DNA of 64,000 bases from Ptychodera flava (lineage: Eukaryota; Hemichordata; Enteropneusta; Ptychoderidae), in assembly GCF_041260155.1 (NCBI RefSeq), contig NC_091931.1:22833654-22897653 (forward strand), given 5' to 3'. Shown here in pieces: positions 1 to 12,776 of the stretch. A program made the position numbers and the translations under genes. Position 1 is the stretch's first letter. Each line of letters starts with the position of its first letter. The notes under the pieces were generated by a model. It searched no databases. It had not been told where the DNA came from and saw only the letters and a list, made by a program, of their open reading frames with translations.

Positions 1-1580
1 CATATGTAGATGCAATAAATTGATTTTTGACGTACTCTGTAGTGATTGATCATTATGCGAAAGAACGATGACATGTGTGCGACGTACTTTCTTGGCACGG
101 TCATGATGTAACTCTTTCTTGTACAGCTTGTCTGCCATGACGCTATTTTAATTTGTCAAGCTTTAACTTTTACTGTAATGTTGTATATTGTATACAATTA
201 TGTTGGCCAATGGGGCGGCCTCACCTGAACGTACAATCGAGTAGCTGTATGTATACATGTAACTACGCGTCGGACTGACTTGTCTACCCCCATGTTCAAA
301 GTGCTCCTTTGCATATCGTCAAAAATAGATTAAACCTTCCATTTTTTGTCGACTTAAGCTGCACATAACAATGTGTCTTATAATAGGTTTAAACGACGAG
401 GGAGGTCATCATATAGTGATGAGCACTTGTGTAAACATATTCAGTCACGATTTCGACAACAATTTAATTACCTACACAATTACTCTTTTGATAAAGCGAC
501 ACGTGGACTCACCCACGATAACTTCAGTTTGGGAACTTACTGAATTTAATAAATATCTTCATGTGACGAACATTTACCATATATCGTATTTTGTTTCAAA
601 ACGTGGTTAAACAGTGCACGCTAAGCTATAGGCTCAGTTTTGTTGACTATAGGACTATAGGTTAAAAAGACTAAATAAGCATAAAATAGCCACTTCTGTA
701 AAGTTCGTTCCAGATCAATAAATCTGACTGAATAGGTATGAAAAAAACGACTAAGTTGATTTTATGACAGAAATCAACAGAAAATTGGCTACAGCAGAGC
801 GGCTGTTCCACACTGGCCACCATATTGGTTAGCGCTTGTCGCTTAGCAACATCCTAAGGTGTGGTCATAGCAGAGATCGTAGACTATCTGTGATGCAAAA
901 TTTACAATAAATAGTAAACACTCTGATTTACTATATTTGGTGACCTCCAGAACTGAACTTGAGTGCGCAAAATGTACAACTCTGAAGAGGCCACAGACGA
1001 TAACTGCACACATATGGGTCAATATAGTGTCCTCGAGGCCTAACAGAAATACTGTTAACACAAGAATAGGATTATACTATTCTTGAAAACCATGTCAGTA
1101 AAACAGTACCATACTACTTTACTTCCTTTTGTGATACTTGTATCTGCAGATAAAAGATTGGCTTATCAAGTAATTCAATAGCATAGCATTTGTATTAAAC
1201 ATTTTCGCGAATTCTTCATCTGAGAAAATCTACAGTGCTCATAAATAAATGTAAGTTTACCAATTTATATTCTAGGTGGCGAATGGACGATATCTTCTTA
1301 CCACAGTGATAGATATCATCTCAAGAAAGAATTACATGAGGCTTGTCGATCATCTAAAATACAAGCTTACTTTGAAGATAATACCGTGCCTTCGCTTCTC
1401 GCGCTTCGTTTCAAAATTTGCGTCAACCTACATTCAACGTATGGCATTGATTCTAGTTAAATTAAATATAGGCTGATCTCACGTAAAAAGAGTGAGCTCC
1501 GTCGTCGACATCGTTCTAAGAAAGCCATCAAAGCAGTTTGTAGCGTTGCTAGGTGGTCTGTGCTTAGCATTGCGTTTTAT
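1..1580. other. Intergenic, no gene seen
   Basis: AT-rich DNA. The only open frames are short (under 80 codons), have no recognisable domain and are not supported by splice sites or repeats. I see no RNA gene or structured repeat here. Confidence 0.5.
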
Positions 1581-3485
1581 TAGCTCAAGTGTTCACTCGT
1601 TGGCTAATGTCATAGCGATGTCTGTCTGCCTGTTCGTGTGTGTGTGTGTTAGTGTGTTGTGTGTGTGTGTTAGTGTGTTGTGTGTGTGTGTCTGTCTGTC
1701 TGTCTGTTTACACGATAACTCAAAAACGCCTCAACAGATTCAAGTCAGATTTGCTACACAGGTACCATATGCTACTTGCAAGAACTGATTAGATTTTGGT
1801 TGGTGTTGCTTGCATATTAATGAAGTTAGGCAATATCATTTTTTCCGTACAATGGTTTCCGTATGGAGACGGTAATGACAGTATAGACATATATCAACAA
1901 ATACCGCACAAAATTTCATGAAACGTTTCACAGATGACAATCTCAGAACATAGTGATGATACTGTGAGTGTCATGTCAATTATCTGCTCATTGCATATTT
2001 AATGAAATTTTGTTATTAGTGACATAACTCTCAAATTCCTGCACCAAACTTGATGATACGTGCAACAAATATTGATCTTATATATATATCTAATTATACT
2101 AAGAAGCATTGGGCAGTGTCAAGTTAATAAATAGCTCATTTGCATATTTTATGAAGTTTTATAATTAGTCATATAACTCTGATATAACTGCACCAAATTT
2201 GATGAATTCTGCTGCAGATACTGATCTGACTGATATCTAACTGTGGTGTAAAGCACTTAGTAGTGTCAAGTTAATGAAGGGTTCATTTGCATATTTAATG
2301 AACTTTGTAATTAGGTATATAACTCTGAAATTACGGCACCAAAGTCAGTGAAATCTGGTACAGATATTGATCTGATAAATATCTAATTGTACTGACAAGC
2401 ATTTGGCAGTGTCAAGTTAACAAATAGCTCATTTGCATTTTTATCAAGTTTTGTAATTAGTCATATTACTCCGAAATAACTGCACCAAATTTGATGAAAT
2501 CTGCTGCAGATACTAATCCGACAGATATCTAATTGTGGTGTAAAGCATTTAGTTGTGTGGAGTTAATTAAGGGTTCATTTGCATATTTAATGAACTTTGC
2601 AATTAGTGATATTACTCCAAAATTACAGCATTACATTTGATGAAACTTGCTACAGATATTGATCTGATAAATATTTAATTGTACTGAGAAGCATTGGGCG
2701 TGTCAAGTTAATAATTAGCTCATTTACATATTAAGTTAAGTTTGTAATTAGTGATTTAACTCTGAGAGTACTGTGCGAAAGTTGATGAAACCTGCTACAT
2801 ATAATGATATAAGAGATATCTGATTGTTCGTATTACACGCCTCACACGGGTGTTGATTATACTGGTATGAATTAGGTTTATTGACAGGAATATTGAAAAA
2901 CATTATACAATGAATCCTCGTCAGAGATAGTTACTCTGACAGTAGACCGTATATACACGTATAGTCTTATCAAGAGTCTGTCTCCAACTCTGCGTCGTGT
3001 GCTCAATTGAACTGCTGTCAGAATATACAATGTCTGTCTTATTTGTTTTTGTGTTTTGGAAAGTGATGAATCTGAGGTCTGCAAACGTTGCGTAACATCT
3101 CCTTGCATGCCGTCGTTTGAGACAGGTCAAAGGTACAATTGTTTTGCTCGTCCTCGTTTGGGAGAGGTCAAAGGTACAATTGTTTTACACAACTTCATAA
3201 CAGTCAAAAAGTATGCAGTAATTCTTGTCATATTGTATTACTTCATGCGTCCAGTAGCGTCTGATAAATGTCAATACATGTCTTGTCTTCAGCGGTCAAT
3301 TTCAATGCATGATAACTAAGTTTGTAATTTTGTCAAACTCAAAATTTGTACAAGTCATTCATATAACACGTCATTCCTTCCACTCAGGGGTCACATTAGC
3401 ACACGTTGTTCTATTGAGTAAATTCTAAAATTTTCTAGTCTGTTCACTGGATATCAACACGTGAGCACATTCAGTTCATATCTGG
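1581..3485 (+). mobile_element. Non-autonomous element, copy A (147-bp repeat family)
   Basis: One of three copies of the same element in the window (others at 6463-8190 and, inverted, 23557-26349). The 5' end has a palindromic AGCTCA..GTG motif followed by a (GT)n/(TCTG)n tract at 1635-1712. The middle is a tandem array of units about 147 bp long: the TGCAT core recurs at 1992, 2141, 2288, 2434, 2580 and (as TACAT) 2725. The 3' part (2830-3485) is shared with the third copy but is missing from the second. It ends in CACGTGAGCACATTCAG and then CATATCTGG. No transposase frame is seen. The class is unknown; a Helitron is possible because the end reads CTGG, but no GC-rich terminal hairpin is visible. 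Confidence 0.7.
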
Positions 3486-4687
3486 TTGTGCTGTGTGTTA
3501 GTCAAGGAGTAACAATATGACTGAGGGCCAAGCGATCGTACGTTCTTTAAAAAATATTTCCTGTTAGAATTGATCACCCTAGTAAAATATTTATAAAACA
3601 TTGAAATATTAATATTAAAATATTAATATTGATAATATTAGTTTGTCTTTGTGTTCTAAAATCGTGGTATAATATTAATAATTTAAGTTCAGAAGATAAA
3701 AATGCATTCCTGTAAGAATCGATATCACTCTGGTAAAATATTCATGAAAATATTTATTTTTTACAAGTAACGTCATTAGTTAGCCTCTGTGGTTATAAAA
3801 AGATGGTATAATATAAATATTTCAGTTTTAGAAGACAAAGTTCATTGAAGAGAGAGTTTACTGTCATGCACAATTACCTGTCAAATGTCAGCAAGCGGGG
3901 AAGAGCGTAAATGCATTACGACAATAGATTGTGCATAGGATTGTAGAAACCTACGGACAAACATTGTGATGCTGTTGAAAAACGAAATACCACAGGGAGT
4001 CGTTACCTGTGATGCCAAAAATAGTCGTATGTCGGTAACAATTTCAGAGCAATTGTAAACATTGTATTCGAGGAATTAATAAAATAATGAAGTGTTTTAA
4101 TCAAAATGCTGTTAAGGCGCTTGAAATAAAATCCTTTGTTTGCCGTCCACGTACCGGTAGATTTTCAGAGAAAATAAAGAAAACGAACACAATGTTAACA
4201 CTATTTTATATAAAAATATTATTTTTCCAAAAGAAGCCTGATAAAGAATGAGTTTTTGTCTGTGTTTGGTTTTCCCTGGCTGGCAGGTAGGTTTTTCAAC
4301 AATCTAAGGACGGCAAACAAAGACTTTCCTTTAAGTGGCCCAATATGCTGAGCATATTTATTCTTTCCGTATTGTAAATAGATCATACTGATTAGTCATA
4401 AAGTGAAGTGCATCTCTTCACGATAAAAAACACTTATACATGTAGAAGTCAATATGCTTGTAATGTTATCTGGAAAACACAACTTTGAGACAACGAGAAA
4501 ACGGCCACGCATGAGTCCTTGAGTGACACAATGTCTACCAGTGAGCTGATGGCAGCCATCTTCGGCAGCTCGTATCGTGTGAGCTATTACTTTGTTACAG
4601 TTACCGATAAATGATCGTTTTTCTCACCCTCAGTTAGGAATAACTATGGCGAATAATGTAAAATTAATAAAAACGTTCTGCATTTAG
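3486..4687. other. Intergenic, AT-rich
   Basis: Nothing codes here that I can recognise. Around 3560-3830 two stretches resemble each other (both contain a CCTGT.AGAAT.GAT motif followed by TAAAATATT runs), suggesting a diverged short duplication. Confidence 0.4.
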
Positions 4688-5042
4688 TGTAGTATGCACC
4701 TCGAAAGTGAAAGACTTAAACTTTTGTCCAAACTGTCCTCAAGAAATCTTTCAACAATTCTCTTTCAAAATCAGGAATAAAAATCGGGGGTGTCAGTGCA
4801 AATATTGGTACTGGAGAAACAAATTACCAAAAATTTACCAATATTTGAAATTCAGAATGGCCGCCATTGTCTTGTTAGCTCTATGGAGAAAAATAAATTT
4901 TCGATTTTCGAAAATCTAACGCGGTAAAAAGTTTTCTTACACCAAGAATTTTAAAATGGACCCCTACAAGTGGTGGTTCAAAAAAGAATCGTAAAAATTT
5001 TCAAGTGTCCAAAATATCTGTCTCCAAGGCGCATTCTATATC
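4688..5042. mobile_element. MITE, TTAA-flanked family with GCGCATTCTA ends
   Basis: Matches the better preserved copy at 32012-32342 across its length. Ends are inverted relatives of GGTAGAATGCGCCTC; the right end is followed by TTAA at 5043-5046, while the left end (GTAGTATGCACCTCG) has lost its TTAA. The interior shares stretches such as the GTTAGCTCTATGGA motif. It is non-coding. A TTAA target is typical of piggyBac-type elements; that assignment is inferred from the target only. Confidence 0.65.
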
Positions 5043-5542
5043 TTAAGGTTCTTCCCGGCTCGTTTTCCTTCCGATGAGTAAGTAACTTCGTGTGTCGAAG
5101 TTACATTCCAAAAGTAAGAAAACGGACAAATCGACCTTTTTTCCTTGACACACATAGTCCCTACCATTGCAATTCCACTATGCCTGTGAGAGTATGAAAA
5201 TTCAGATCACAATGAAACAAGGCATTGATATACCATCATATTGTGACACAATGGCTATGTACACTGCACTACCACTGTTTATCCAACCTAAAAAGAGATA
5301 TCGCGGGTAGTGTACATAAAGTCCGTGCTTGATCTGTTTTCTCATTTTATCAAAATGGTGTTTTCCAGGCAGTATTGCAAACACATTGACTCGTTATCAC
5401 TTCTCTAAATGTTTTTGAAAAGCAATAAATTTTATGATAATCAGGTTGTTACGGTAGGACGGAAATAGATAATATTTTCAAACATTTTATTTTCTGATTA
5501 ATTCAGATGCAATATTAAGCGTGAGAAAAAATAATACATTAA

Positions 5543-6435
5543 AGAGGCACTCCCACTTGGTAACATTTTTACAACACATTTTTTAATGCCAACGGTCGAT
5601 ATTTGACGTGGCGACTGCACGCGGTTCGCGAGATATCGATAAAAACATGTCATTTCCCGAGCGTATTTTTCACATCCCGAAGTTTTACGATCGTTTCTTG
5701 TTATGACCCGAAATCCCTCGAAAGTGTGTTGTTGTGCTGATTGACGATATTCTAAGGAGTTCACAAACGTTCGAATGACGCTCCTACTGCGATGACTTTA
5801 TATACATCATTATCAATGCCTTTACGTCTGGTAATTCTTGTTTAAAACTTCTCCTAAGTTTTTGTCGTTTTCATATCCTCAATCAGTTGTATTAAATTTT
5901 TAAACAATACCACATAGATATCAGTTTTTACGTGTAAAATATTAGTTGACTACATTTTGTCGTCTGCCACACAGTTACGCGTGGTTCGATTAAGCGGCCG
6001 CCGCGTGTGGTATGCGCGCACACCACACGGCGGCCACTATGCATACTGTATATCAACCGCACCTATCTGTGCTAGTCACCTATGCGAATTCTGGTGGAAT
6101 CAGCAAACTTTGTTTTTCGTTTTTTTGCCGAGTCAGTAAGACTCGGCTTTCTCCCATGGGACATGACCGCTCACCGACGCGAGTGGTACTGCTGTGGCGT
6201 ACAGCAGCGTCAGCGTAGACTCGTACTCCATAGCATAGTTGACAATGGCCACAGTGCTGAACGTTCTATGTGCGGAATCTGAATTCAGGTGGGCCACCGG
6301 AATTCAAACTTTAACTTTTTTGAGGACATGTTTTTATCAATATCTCGCGATCCGCGCGCAGTCGCCATGTCAAATATCTACCGTTGACATTAAAAAAATG
6401 TGTTTTAAAAATTTTACAAAAGTGGGAGTGCCTCT
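5543..6435. mobile_element. MITE of 893 bp with long inverted ends and TTAA target
   Basis: Starts AGAGGCACTCCCACTT and ends AAGTGGGAGTGCCTCT, with more than 100 bp of imperfect inverted repeat on each side (both arms share a GTCGATATTTGAC-like and an ACATGTTTTTATCGATATCTCGCG-like stretch). It is flanked on both sides by TTAA (5539-5542 and 6436-6439). The interior contains a GC-rich NotI-like GCGGCCGC block near 5994 and overlapping short frames without homology. Probably a piggyBac-mobilised non-autonomous element. Confidence 0.8.
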
Positions 6436-6462
6436 TTAAGCACATAAATAGGTCATCATTGT

Positions 6463-8190
6463 TAGCTCACGTGTGTAAACACGTGGGCTATTGTCATAGC
6501 GATGTCTGTCTGTCTGTCCGTGTGTGTGTGTGTGTGTGTGTGTGTTAGTGTGTGTGTGTGTGTTGTCTGTCTGTCTGTTTACACGATAACTCAAAAACGC
6601 ACGAACGGATTCAAGTCAGATTTGGTACACAGGTACCATATGCTACTTGCAAGAACTGATTAGATTTTGGTTAGTGTTGCTTGCATATTAATGACGTTAT
6701 GCAATATTGTTTTTTTCCTTACAATGGTTTCCCTATGGAGACGGTAATGACAGTGTAGAATATATCAAGAAATACTGCACAAAATTTCATGAAACTTTTC
6801 ACACATGACAATCTACGAACATTATGATGATACTGTGAGTGTCATGTCAATTATCTTCTCATTTGCATATTTAATGAACTTTTGTTATTAGTGAGATAAC
6901 TCTGAAATTCCTGCACCAAACTTGATGATACTTGCAGCAAATATTGATCTGATATATATCTTATTATACTTAGAAGCATTAGGCAGTGTCAAGTTAATAA
7001 ATAGCTCATTTGCATATTTTATGAAGGTTTATAATTAGTCATATAACTCTGATATAAGTTCACCAAATGAGATGAAATCTGCTACAGATACTGATCCGAT
7101 TTTTATCTAACTGTAGTGTAAAGCATTTAGTAGTGTGAAATTAATTAAGGGTTCATTTGCATATTTAATGAACTTTGTAATTAGGTATATAACTCTGAAA
7201 TTACGGCACCCAGGTCAGTGAAATTGAGTACAGATATTGTTTTGATAAATATCTAATTGTACTGAGAAGCATTTTGCAGTGTCAAGTTAACAAATAGGTC
7301 ATTTGCATATTTTATGAAGTTTTGTAATTAGTGATATAACTCCAAAATAACTGCACCAAATGTGATGAAATCTGCCGCAGATACTGATCCGACAGATATC
7401 TAATTGTGGTGTTGAGCATTTAGTTGCGTTAAGTTAATTAAGGGTTCATTTGCATATTTAATGAACTTTGTAATTAGTGATATAACTCCAAAATTACAGC
7501 ATTAAATTTGATGAAACTTGCTACAGATGTTGGTCTGATAAATATCCAATTGTACTGAGAAGCATTGAGCAGTGTCAAGTTAATAATTAGCTCATTTGCA
7601 TATTTCATGAAGTCTTATAATTAGTCATATAACTCCGAAATAACTGCATCAAATGTGATGAAAACTGCTGCACATACTGATACGACAGATATCTAACTGT
7701 TTTGTAAAGCATTTAGCACTGTAAAGTTAATTAAGGGTTCATTTGCATATTTAATAAACTTTGTAATTAGGTATACAACTCCAAAATTACAGCGTTAAAT
7801 TTGATGAAACTTGCTACAGATGTTGATTTGATAAATATTTAATTGTGCTATGAATCATTGAACAGTGTCAAGTAAATTTAGGGTTTATTTGCATATTTAA
7901 TGAACTTTGTAATTAGTGACATTACTCTAAAATTACAGCATTAAATTAAATAAAACGTTCTACAAATGTTGATCTGGTGGATATCTAATTGTTCCATAAA
8001 GCATTGAGCAGTGTCAAGTTAATTGCATATTAAATAAAGTTTTGTAATTAGTGATTAAACTCTGAGAGTACTGTGCGAAGTTGAAAAACCTGCTACATAC
8101 GGTGATAACATATATCTCATTGTTCTGTAAAGCGTACAACTATTAATGAACCTGTTGTAAAACACGTGAGCATATTCAGTTCATATCTGG
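6463..8190 (+). mobile_element. Non-autonomous element, copy B (147-bp repeat family)
   Basis: Same family as copy A. It begins with AGCTCACGTGTGTAAACACG, has a (GT)n/(TCTG)n tract at about 6495-6580, then nine tandem units: the TGCAT core recurs at 6864, 7011, 7158, 7304, 7451, 7597, 7744, 7890 and 8034 (steps of 144-147). Units alternate between two types, so the higher-order period is about 293 bp. It lacks the extra 3' segment of the other two copies and ends in CACGTGAGCATATTCAG followed by CATATCTGG. It sits 24 bp beyond the TTAA MITE. Confidence 0.75.
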
Positions 8191-8435
8191 TTATAGTTAT
8201 GCTTTGTACATCGACTTTACAACCGGCGACTGTGTGTTTAAGGGTAAATATTTATACCTTCAGTAAATCGATTGAGCGACGTTCTGATGAATTCCAGACC
8301 CCATTTTTGCATTATGGTTATGTCACTGTTGACAGTCGGCGTTCCAACTCCGATTGAAATAAAAATTGGCAGATCAACAATAGAACTATTCAGAAAGCCT
8401 TGTCACGATATCGTAACATCAAACTTTTGCATACG

Positions 8436-8436
<1 letters not shown>

Positions 8437-8519
<83 letters not shown>

Positions 8520-8750
8520 TTAAATATATATATATACTCAAATACATACATACATACATACATACATACATACATACATACATACATACATACATACATA
8601 CATACATACATACATACGTGCATACATACATACATACATACATACATACATACATACATACATACATACATACATACATACATACATACATACATACATA
8701 CATACATACATACATACATACATACATACATACATACATACATACATACA
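8437..8750. repeat. Compound microsatellite (TA)n then (ATAC)n
   Basis: About 83 bp of (TA)n (8437-8518) is followed, after a short AT-rich spacer, by about 210 bp of (CATA)n with one CGTG interruption near 8618. All open frames here (poly-YI, poly-MYVC, poly-HTYI) are artefacts of the repeat. Confidence 0.95.
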
Positions 8751-10279
8751 ATAAAATGATAACACTTCAAGTATGTTTGGTACGTTTATTCGAGTTACAC
8801 GCATACACGCGATCGTCAGATAGGTGGATTTTATTGTGTGAAATTTGCTTCAGGTGCTTACATGTAAGTATCAAGTTCGGTAAAACCAGGAAAGAGTATT
8901 AATTTCCTGAGCTACTTTATTCCTGCTAGAAACTAAACAGTATACTAGAAAGTCGATATATGATATATTCATCTATGTGTGTATGTTCTTAAGCTTGTGT
9001 GTGTATGTATTTATGTGTGTGTCCCCGTCTGTATGTCTCACATGTATATGTCAGTGGTACGTCCGTCATAATTTTCTTAATCACTTACAAATGACAATTT
9101 TTGTATACTTGATAGATAAAAGCTAGAACTACCCTTTAGGACAGGAACGATTGTATCACGAGTGAATTACCTGACAACTTTTTTGTCCTCTTATTTGATA
9201 GATGTATGGTTTAATTTTCAAATTTAATATTCACCGTGATTCTTTTCACTTAAAAAATAAGCCAAACACAATAAAGTAGTTTCTTGATTGGATTTGAACT
9301 CATAGACTACGGAACCTACTCAAATACAAAGTAAGTCTGTGATGAAAACTGTTTAGCTACATTCCCATCTCTAATAAGGGAGTTTAGAGTCCAGTTTTCA
9401 TCCATGCAAAACAAGAAAGCCACAATCCTCACAAATATTTCAAACAATATTTTCCTTATACATTGTTAACATTTCTGTTTAAAAGTACTTTGCAGTGACA
9501 AAATAATTAGTCGGTGAAGATTATTTAACTTTTGCTCAGTGCATTCATTACTATGCAATTTCATGATTTCACAACAAAGTAAAAACATGTCATAATTTTC
9601 AGCTTCTGTTGGTTGATAGAGTACTGTGCTGCAAGTCGGAATTTCATGATCACTGACTTTTATTTTATGCTCCCTATGATAGTTCATGTTTATTTTGTAA
9701 TACATAGTAGAACTGTAAAAATTACTCATGAAGGGTATTATCGGTGAAACAGAAGGAAAATAATTTTAAATTGATGCATTTCCGTTCAGAAAATTGTCTC
9801 GCTTCTTGAAAGACGTGTTCAAGGAAGGACTGTTAATATTAAATGTGTACATCCTCAGACCAGAATAAAGTGCAACACTTTTCAGACTACAGCAAACACA
9901 GTTGACTAATAAGTGCGCCCGAGATGGCCCGCCCCTGCAGTACGCGAGAATGCGGGACAACGGGTTCCGTTTTGTTGACATTGTCGCAAGGGCGCCTCCT
10001 GACTGCAACACTGTATTTGTCCTTGCGTGTACATACATTCTTAAAGTTGTTTTGGACTTAAACATGTTCTAAAACACTACTTTGGATATTTGCTCTACGG
10101 AATGAGTTAAACCAAATATGGTTTTCTCTCCCGTAAACTAGAAATCTTTTCCCTGTTACAATTTACATAAGAAGTTGAAAGAGCAGTCAAACAAGTTAAA
10201 ACATCATCGAATATTAATTCTCGAAATTTCGAACATCACAATACGAGTCTTGCTTTGTTTCGTTTTCTATTAACTCTCT

Positions 10280-10360
<81 letters not shown>

Positions 10361-10692
10361 TGTAATCGTCATCATGCATTATTACTTGTTGATACCGACT
10401 AATTTTATCAAGTCACTTTTACGTTGTTTGAGATAACGGTGATTAATACAATAACCTGCGCGATAGGTGAATGCTTGCTATTACACTATGGTATACTTCA
10501 CTTTTAATCTTATGACACCTCGCGTCATCCCCAATCTGCAGTGCTTGTACACAAACGTGTATTTTCAATCACGTTGATTATTGTGCGTAACGTGGTAGAA
10601 CACAGTATAACAACAAGCCGAATGACATTTCCTGGCAAAGTTTTTGAACTATACATAAAGAATATTAAATCTACAAAAATTTGTTGAAGTTT
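8751..10692. other. Intergenic, 3' side of the GPCR; (CT)n tract
   Basis: No gene recognised. Two minus-strand frames of 87 and 99 codons (9466-9729, 9766-10065) have no motif I know. A 75-bp (CT)n microsatellite lies at 10281-10355. The last few hundred bases should hold the 3' UTR of the minus-strand GPCR, but no polyadenylation site could be fixed. Confidence 0.5.
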
Positions 10693-12519
10693 CTACAATT
10701 TACATCTACAAAAAATTGTGTGAAGCGATCGTCTGAACTCAGGGATTGCATACGCGTAGCAAATAGGATCCAGTAAACTATTTATATAGTAGAGGCAATA
10801 GAAGATTTTGTACAAGACTACATGCACTTGGCAAGACGGACATGCACTCATAATCAACATAAGCACTTGGAATGGCGTCATGCTAAAAACTATGGCCAGT
10901 ACGAGTGTCGTTACTGTCCTTAGGGCTTTATTTTCACTTGCAATGGTAGACCTTCTGCTAGAATTATTTCCTCCCCTGGCGCTGTACTTAGCAACGTCCT
11001 GACCTGCGACATTTCCAATCCTCCGTTTCCGCTTTGCTTCTGTCTCATCTTGGGTTGACAGTTGTCCCTGTATTGATGTTGTAATCGTGGAGTCAGTCGG
11101 TGCTGCCTCTAGATCTATCAAATCGCTCTCAACAATCTCGTCGTTCCCGCCCTTCGTGCCATCTTCATTCGGGCTGTCTAATTTTGTGGTGTTATTCCCA
11201 GGTACCTCGGGCGACCCTTCATGAGATTCTCCCTTGTTCTCACTTGAAATGACTGCTTTGCTTGAAGAATTGCAACGTTTTTCATCGGCCACTCCATCAA
11301 AAGTTGGATTGTCATACGCGACAAAACGTTCCTCTGAAGTTTCTTTCGTCTTTTCACAGCCAACGCTTTCCACTGCGCTGTTTGAGGACCCAGAAACGCA
11401 AGTGTGCTTGGATGACACTGGGGTAACGCTTCCAGTCTGTACAGCGCTTCCCGATGCACAAGGAAATTCGTTATTTTCATCGCCCCGCGTCGTGCACGTC
11501 TGGTGATCGCATTGCAAAGAGGAGGCATCAGGGCTACATATCTCTGAGGCAATGACACTTTCACAGTCAAGTACGTTGGTAGAACTTGTTGTACAGTCGT
11601 TGTACACTGTCTTGCCCTCAAGCTCACCCACGAAGTATCGTCGTTCGGATTTTGGGCTCGGGGGATTGTTTGGCGTGCTTCTCTTACGATGGTCCGCTGC
11701 CTTTGGTAATGACTTCTTTCTGCCGGAATTGTGTTTACCTTTTCCCGAAATGACAACCGGTGTTGGTTTACGCTCAACATCTGTGTTTTGTCTTTCAGAT
11801 CTTTTTCTGGTTGCCACTTTGCTTGCTAGGTTGTATATTCGAGCGTACAAAATAACTAGAATGACCAATGGCGACCAGAACCCCAATGTTGCCCGCGTCC
11901 AAACAAACCAGCTATGGTATTTGAATTCTACGGTGCACTCTTCGGCCGAAAACTCGTAGAACCCGCGAATTCTGGGCCAGAGCAAGTTTGGCACAGAGTG
12001 CATGGTACTGCACATCACCCAAATCCCAGCAATTGTTAAGTGTACTCGCGTTGACGTGATGGATGTGCGGTGCTTGAGTGGGTCAATGAGTGATTTGTAA
12101 CGGTCCACGCAGATGACGATTATTGTGTACAGATTGACGTTACTGACAAGATAGTCCGCAAAGAGCCAAAACTCACAAGAAACCCGACCAAACGGCCAAT
12201 AACCGACCGAGACGTACACTATGTAGCCGGGCACGGACACAAACCCGACTATGAAATCGGCCACGGCGAGGTTGATGATGTAATTGTACGTTACTTTCCG
12301 GAGCTGACGATTGCAACGGAAGATAAAGATGACGAGCACGTTACTGAAAACGACCAAAAAACTGAACAAGCCTCCACCAATGCCTATCCCGAGCAGCCAT
12401 AGAAGATGTCTGTCATCGTATCCATCAAAGTAGACGAGCGTTTCATTTGTTTCCGCCTCAGACCAATTCAGATTCGCAGAGAGTGTGTTATTGACAGCGA
12501 AGTCTCTGAGCCACACCAT
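10693..12519 (-). CDS. Rhodopsin-family (class A) aminergic-like GPCR, single exon
   Basis: An intact 608-aa receptor in one exon. The start has a strong Kozak context (CACCATGG). N-glycosylation sites (N10, N18, N25) precede TM1. Seven membrane segments are visible: TM1 about 39-66, TM2 76-103 (LAVAD, D88=2.50), TM3 112-141 (C115, D122=3.32, then DRY at 139-141), TM4 158-180, TM5 204-228, TM6 530-556, TM7 564-590 (DPICY, D584-Y588, the NPxxY equivalent). C195 in loop 2 can pair with C115. D3.32 with W at 3.28 points to an amine-type ligand, nearest in style to muscarinic or histamine H3 receptors. The third intracellular loop is very long (about 300 aa), polar and rich in Ser/Thr. Oddities: the TM6 CWxP toggle reads SMTP (M547 instead of Trp) and NPxxY is DPxxY. 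The ligand is unknown; the GPCR class is certain. Confidence 0.93.
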   Translation of the reverse strand: MVWLRDFAVNNTLSANLNWSEAETNETLVYFDGYDDRHLLWLLGIGIGGGLFSFLVVFSNVLVIFIFRCNRQLRKVTYNYIINLAVADFIVGFVSVPGYIVYVSVGYWPFGRVSCEFWLFADYLVSNVNLYTIIVICVDRYKSLIDPLKHRTSITSTRVHLTIAGIWVMCSTMHSVPNLLWPRIRGFYEFSAEECTVEFKYHSWFVWTRATLGFWSPLVILVILYARIYNLASKVATRKRSERQNTDVERKPTPVVISGKGKHNSGRKKSLPKAADHRKRSTPNNPPSPKSERRYFVGELEGKTVYNDCTTSSTNVLDCESVIASEICSPDASSLQCDHQTCTTRGDENNEFPCASGSAVQTGSVTPVSSKHTCVSGSSNSAVESVGCEKTKETSEERFVAYDNPTFDGVADEKRCNSSSKAVISSENKGESHEGSPEVPGNNTTKLDSPNEDGTKGGNDEIVESDLIDLEAAPTDSTITTSIQGQLSTQDETEAKRKRRIGNVAGQDVAKYSARGGNNSSRRSTIASENKALRTVTTLVLAIVFSMTPFQVLMLIMSACPSCQVHVVLYKIFYCLYYINSLLDPICYAYAIPEFRRSLHTIFCRCKL

Positions 12520-12776
12520 GGTGCCCTATGCGACCAGTTCATTCACTATGTTTGGTTGTCAATGATATGTAGTATTTCATCGATACATCAGTCAGCGCTG
12601 TTCAGTTTGTCTCCTTGTTCCTCTATGAACTAGTGCAGCTAGCGAGGAAGCGGTTGTCCTCTTATGAAATGCAATTTCGATGGGAGAAATTGCGCAAGCG
12701 CACCACACCGGTACTCAATATTCTCCATCTCAAAGTCACATGTTCGGTTGCTAAGATTGCGGGATCACTGGACGAT

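Noticed and set aside
6864..8038. CRISPR array
   Set aside because: The whole 147-bp unit is repeated with no unique spacers, and the genome is eukaryotic.
8390..8902. Long frames of poly-YI, poly-MYVC and poly-HTYI
   Set aside because: They follow directly from (TA)n and (CATA)n microsatellites read in any frame on either strand.
11178..11780. 200-codon minus-strand frame within the GPCR
   Set aside because: Shifted-frame shadow of the long third loop of the receptor.
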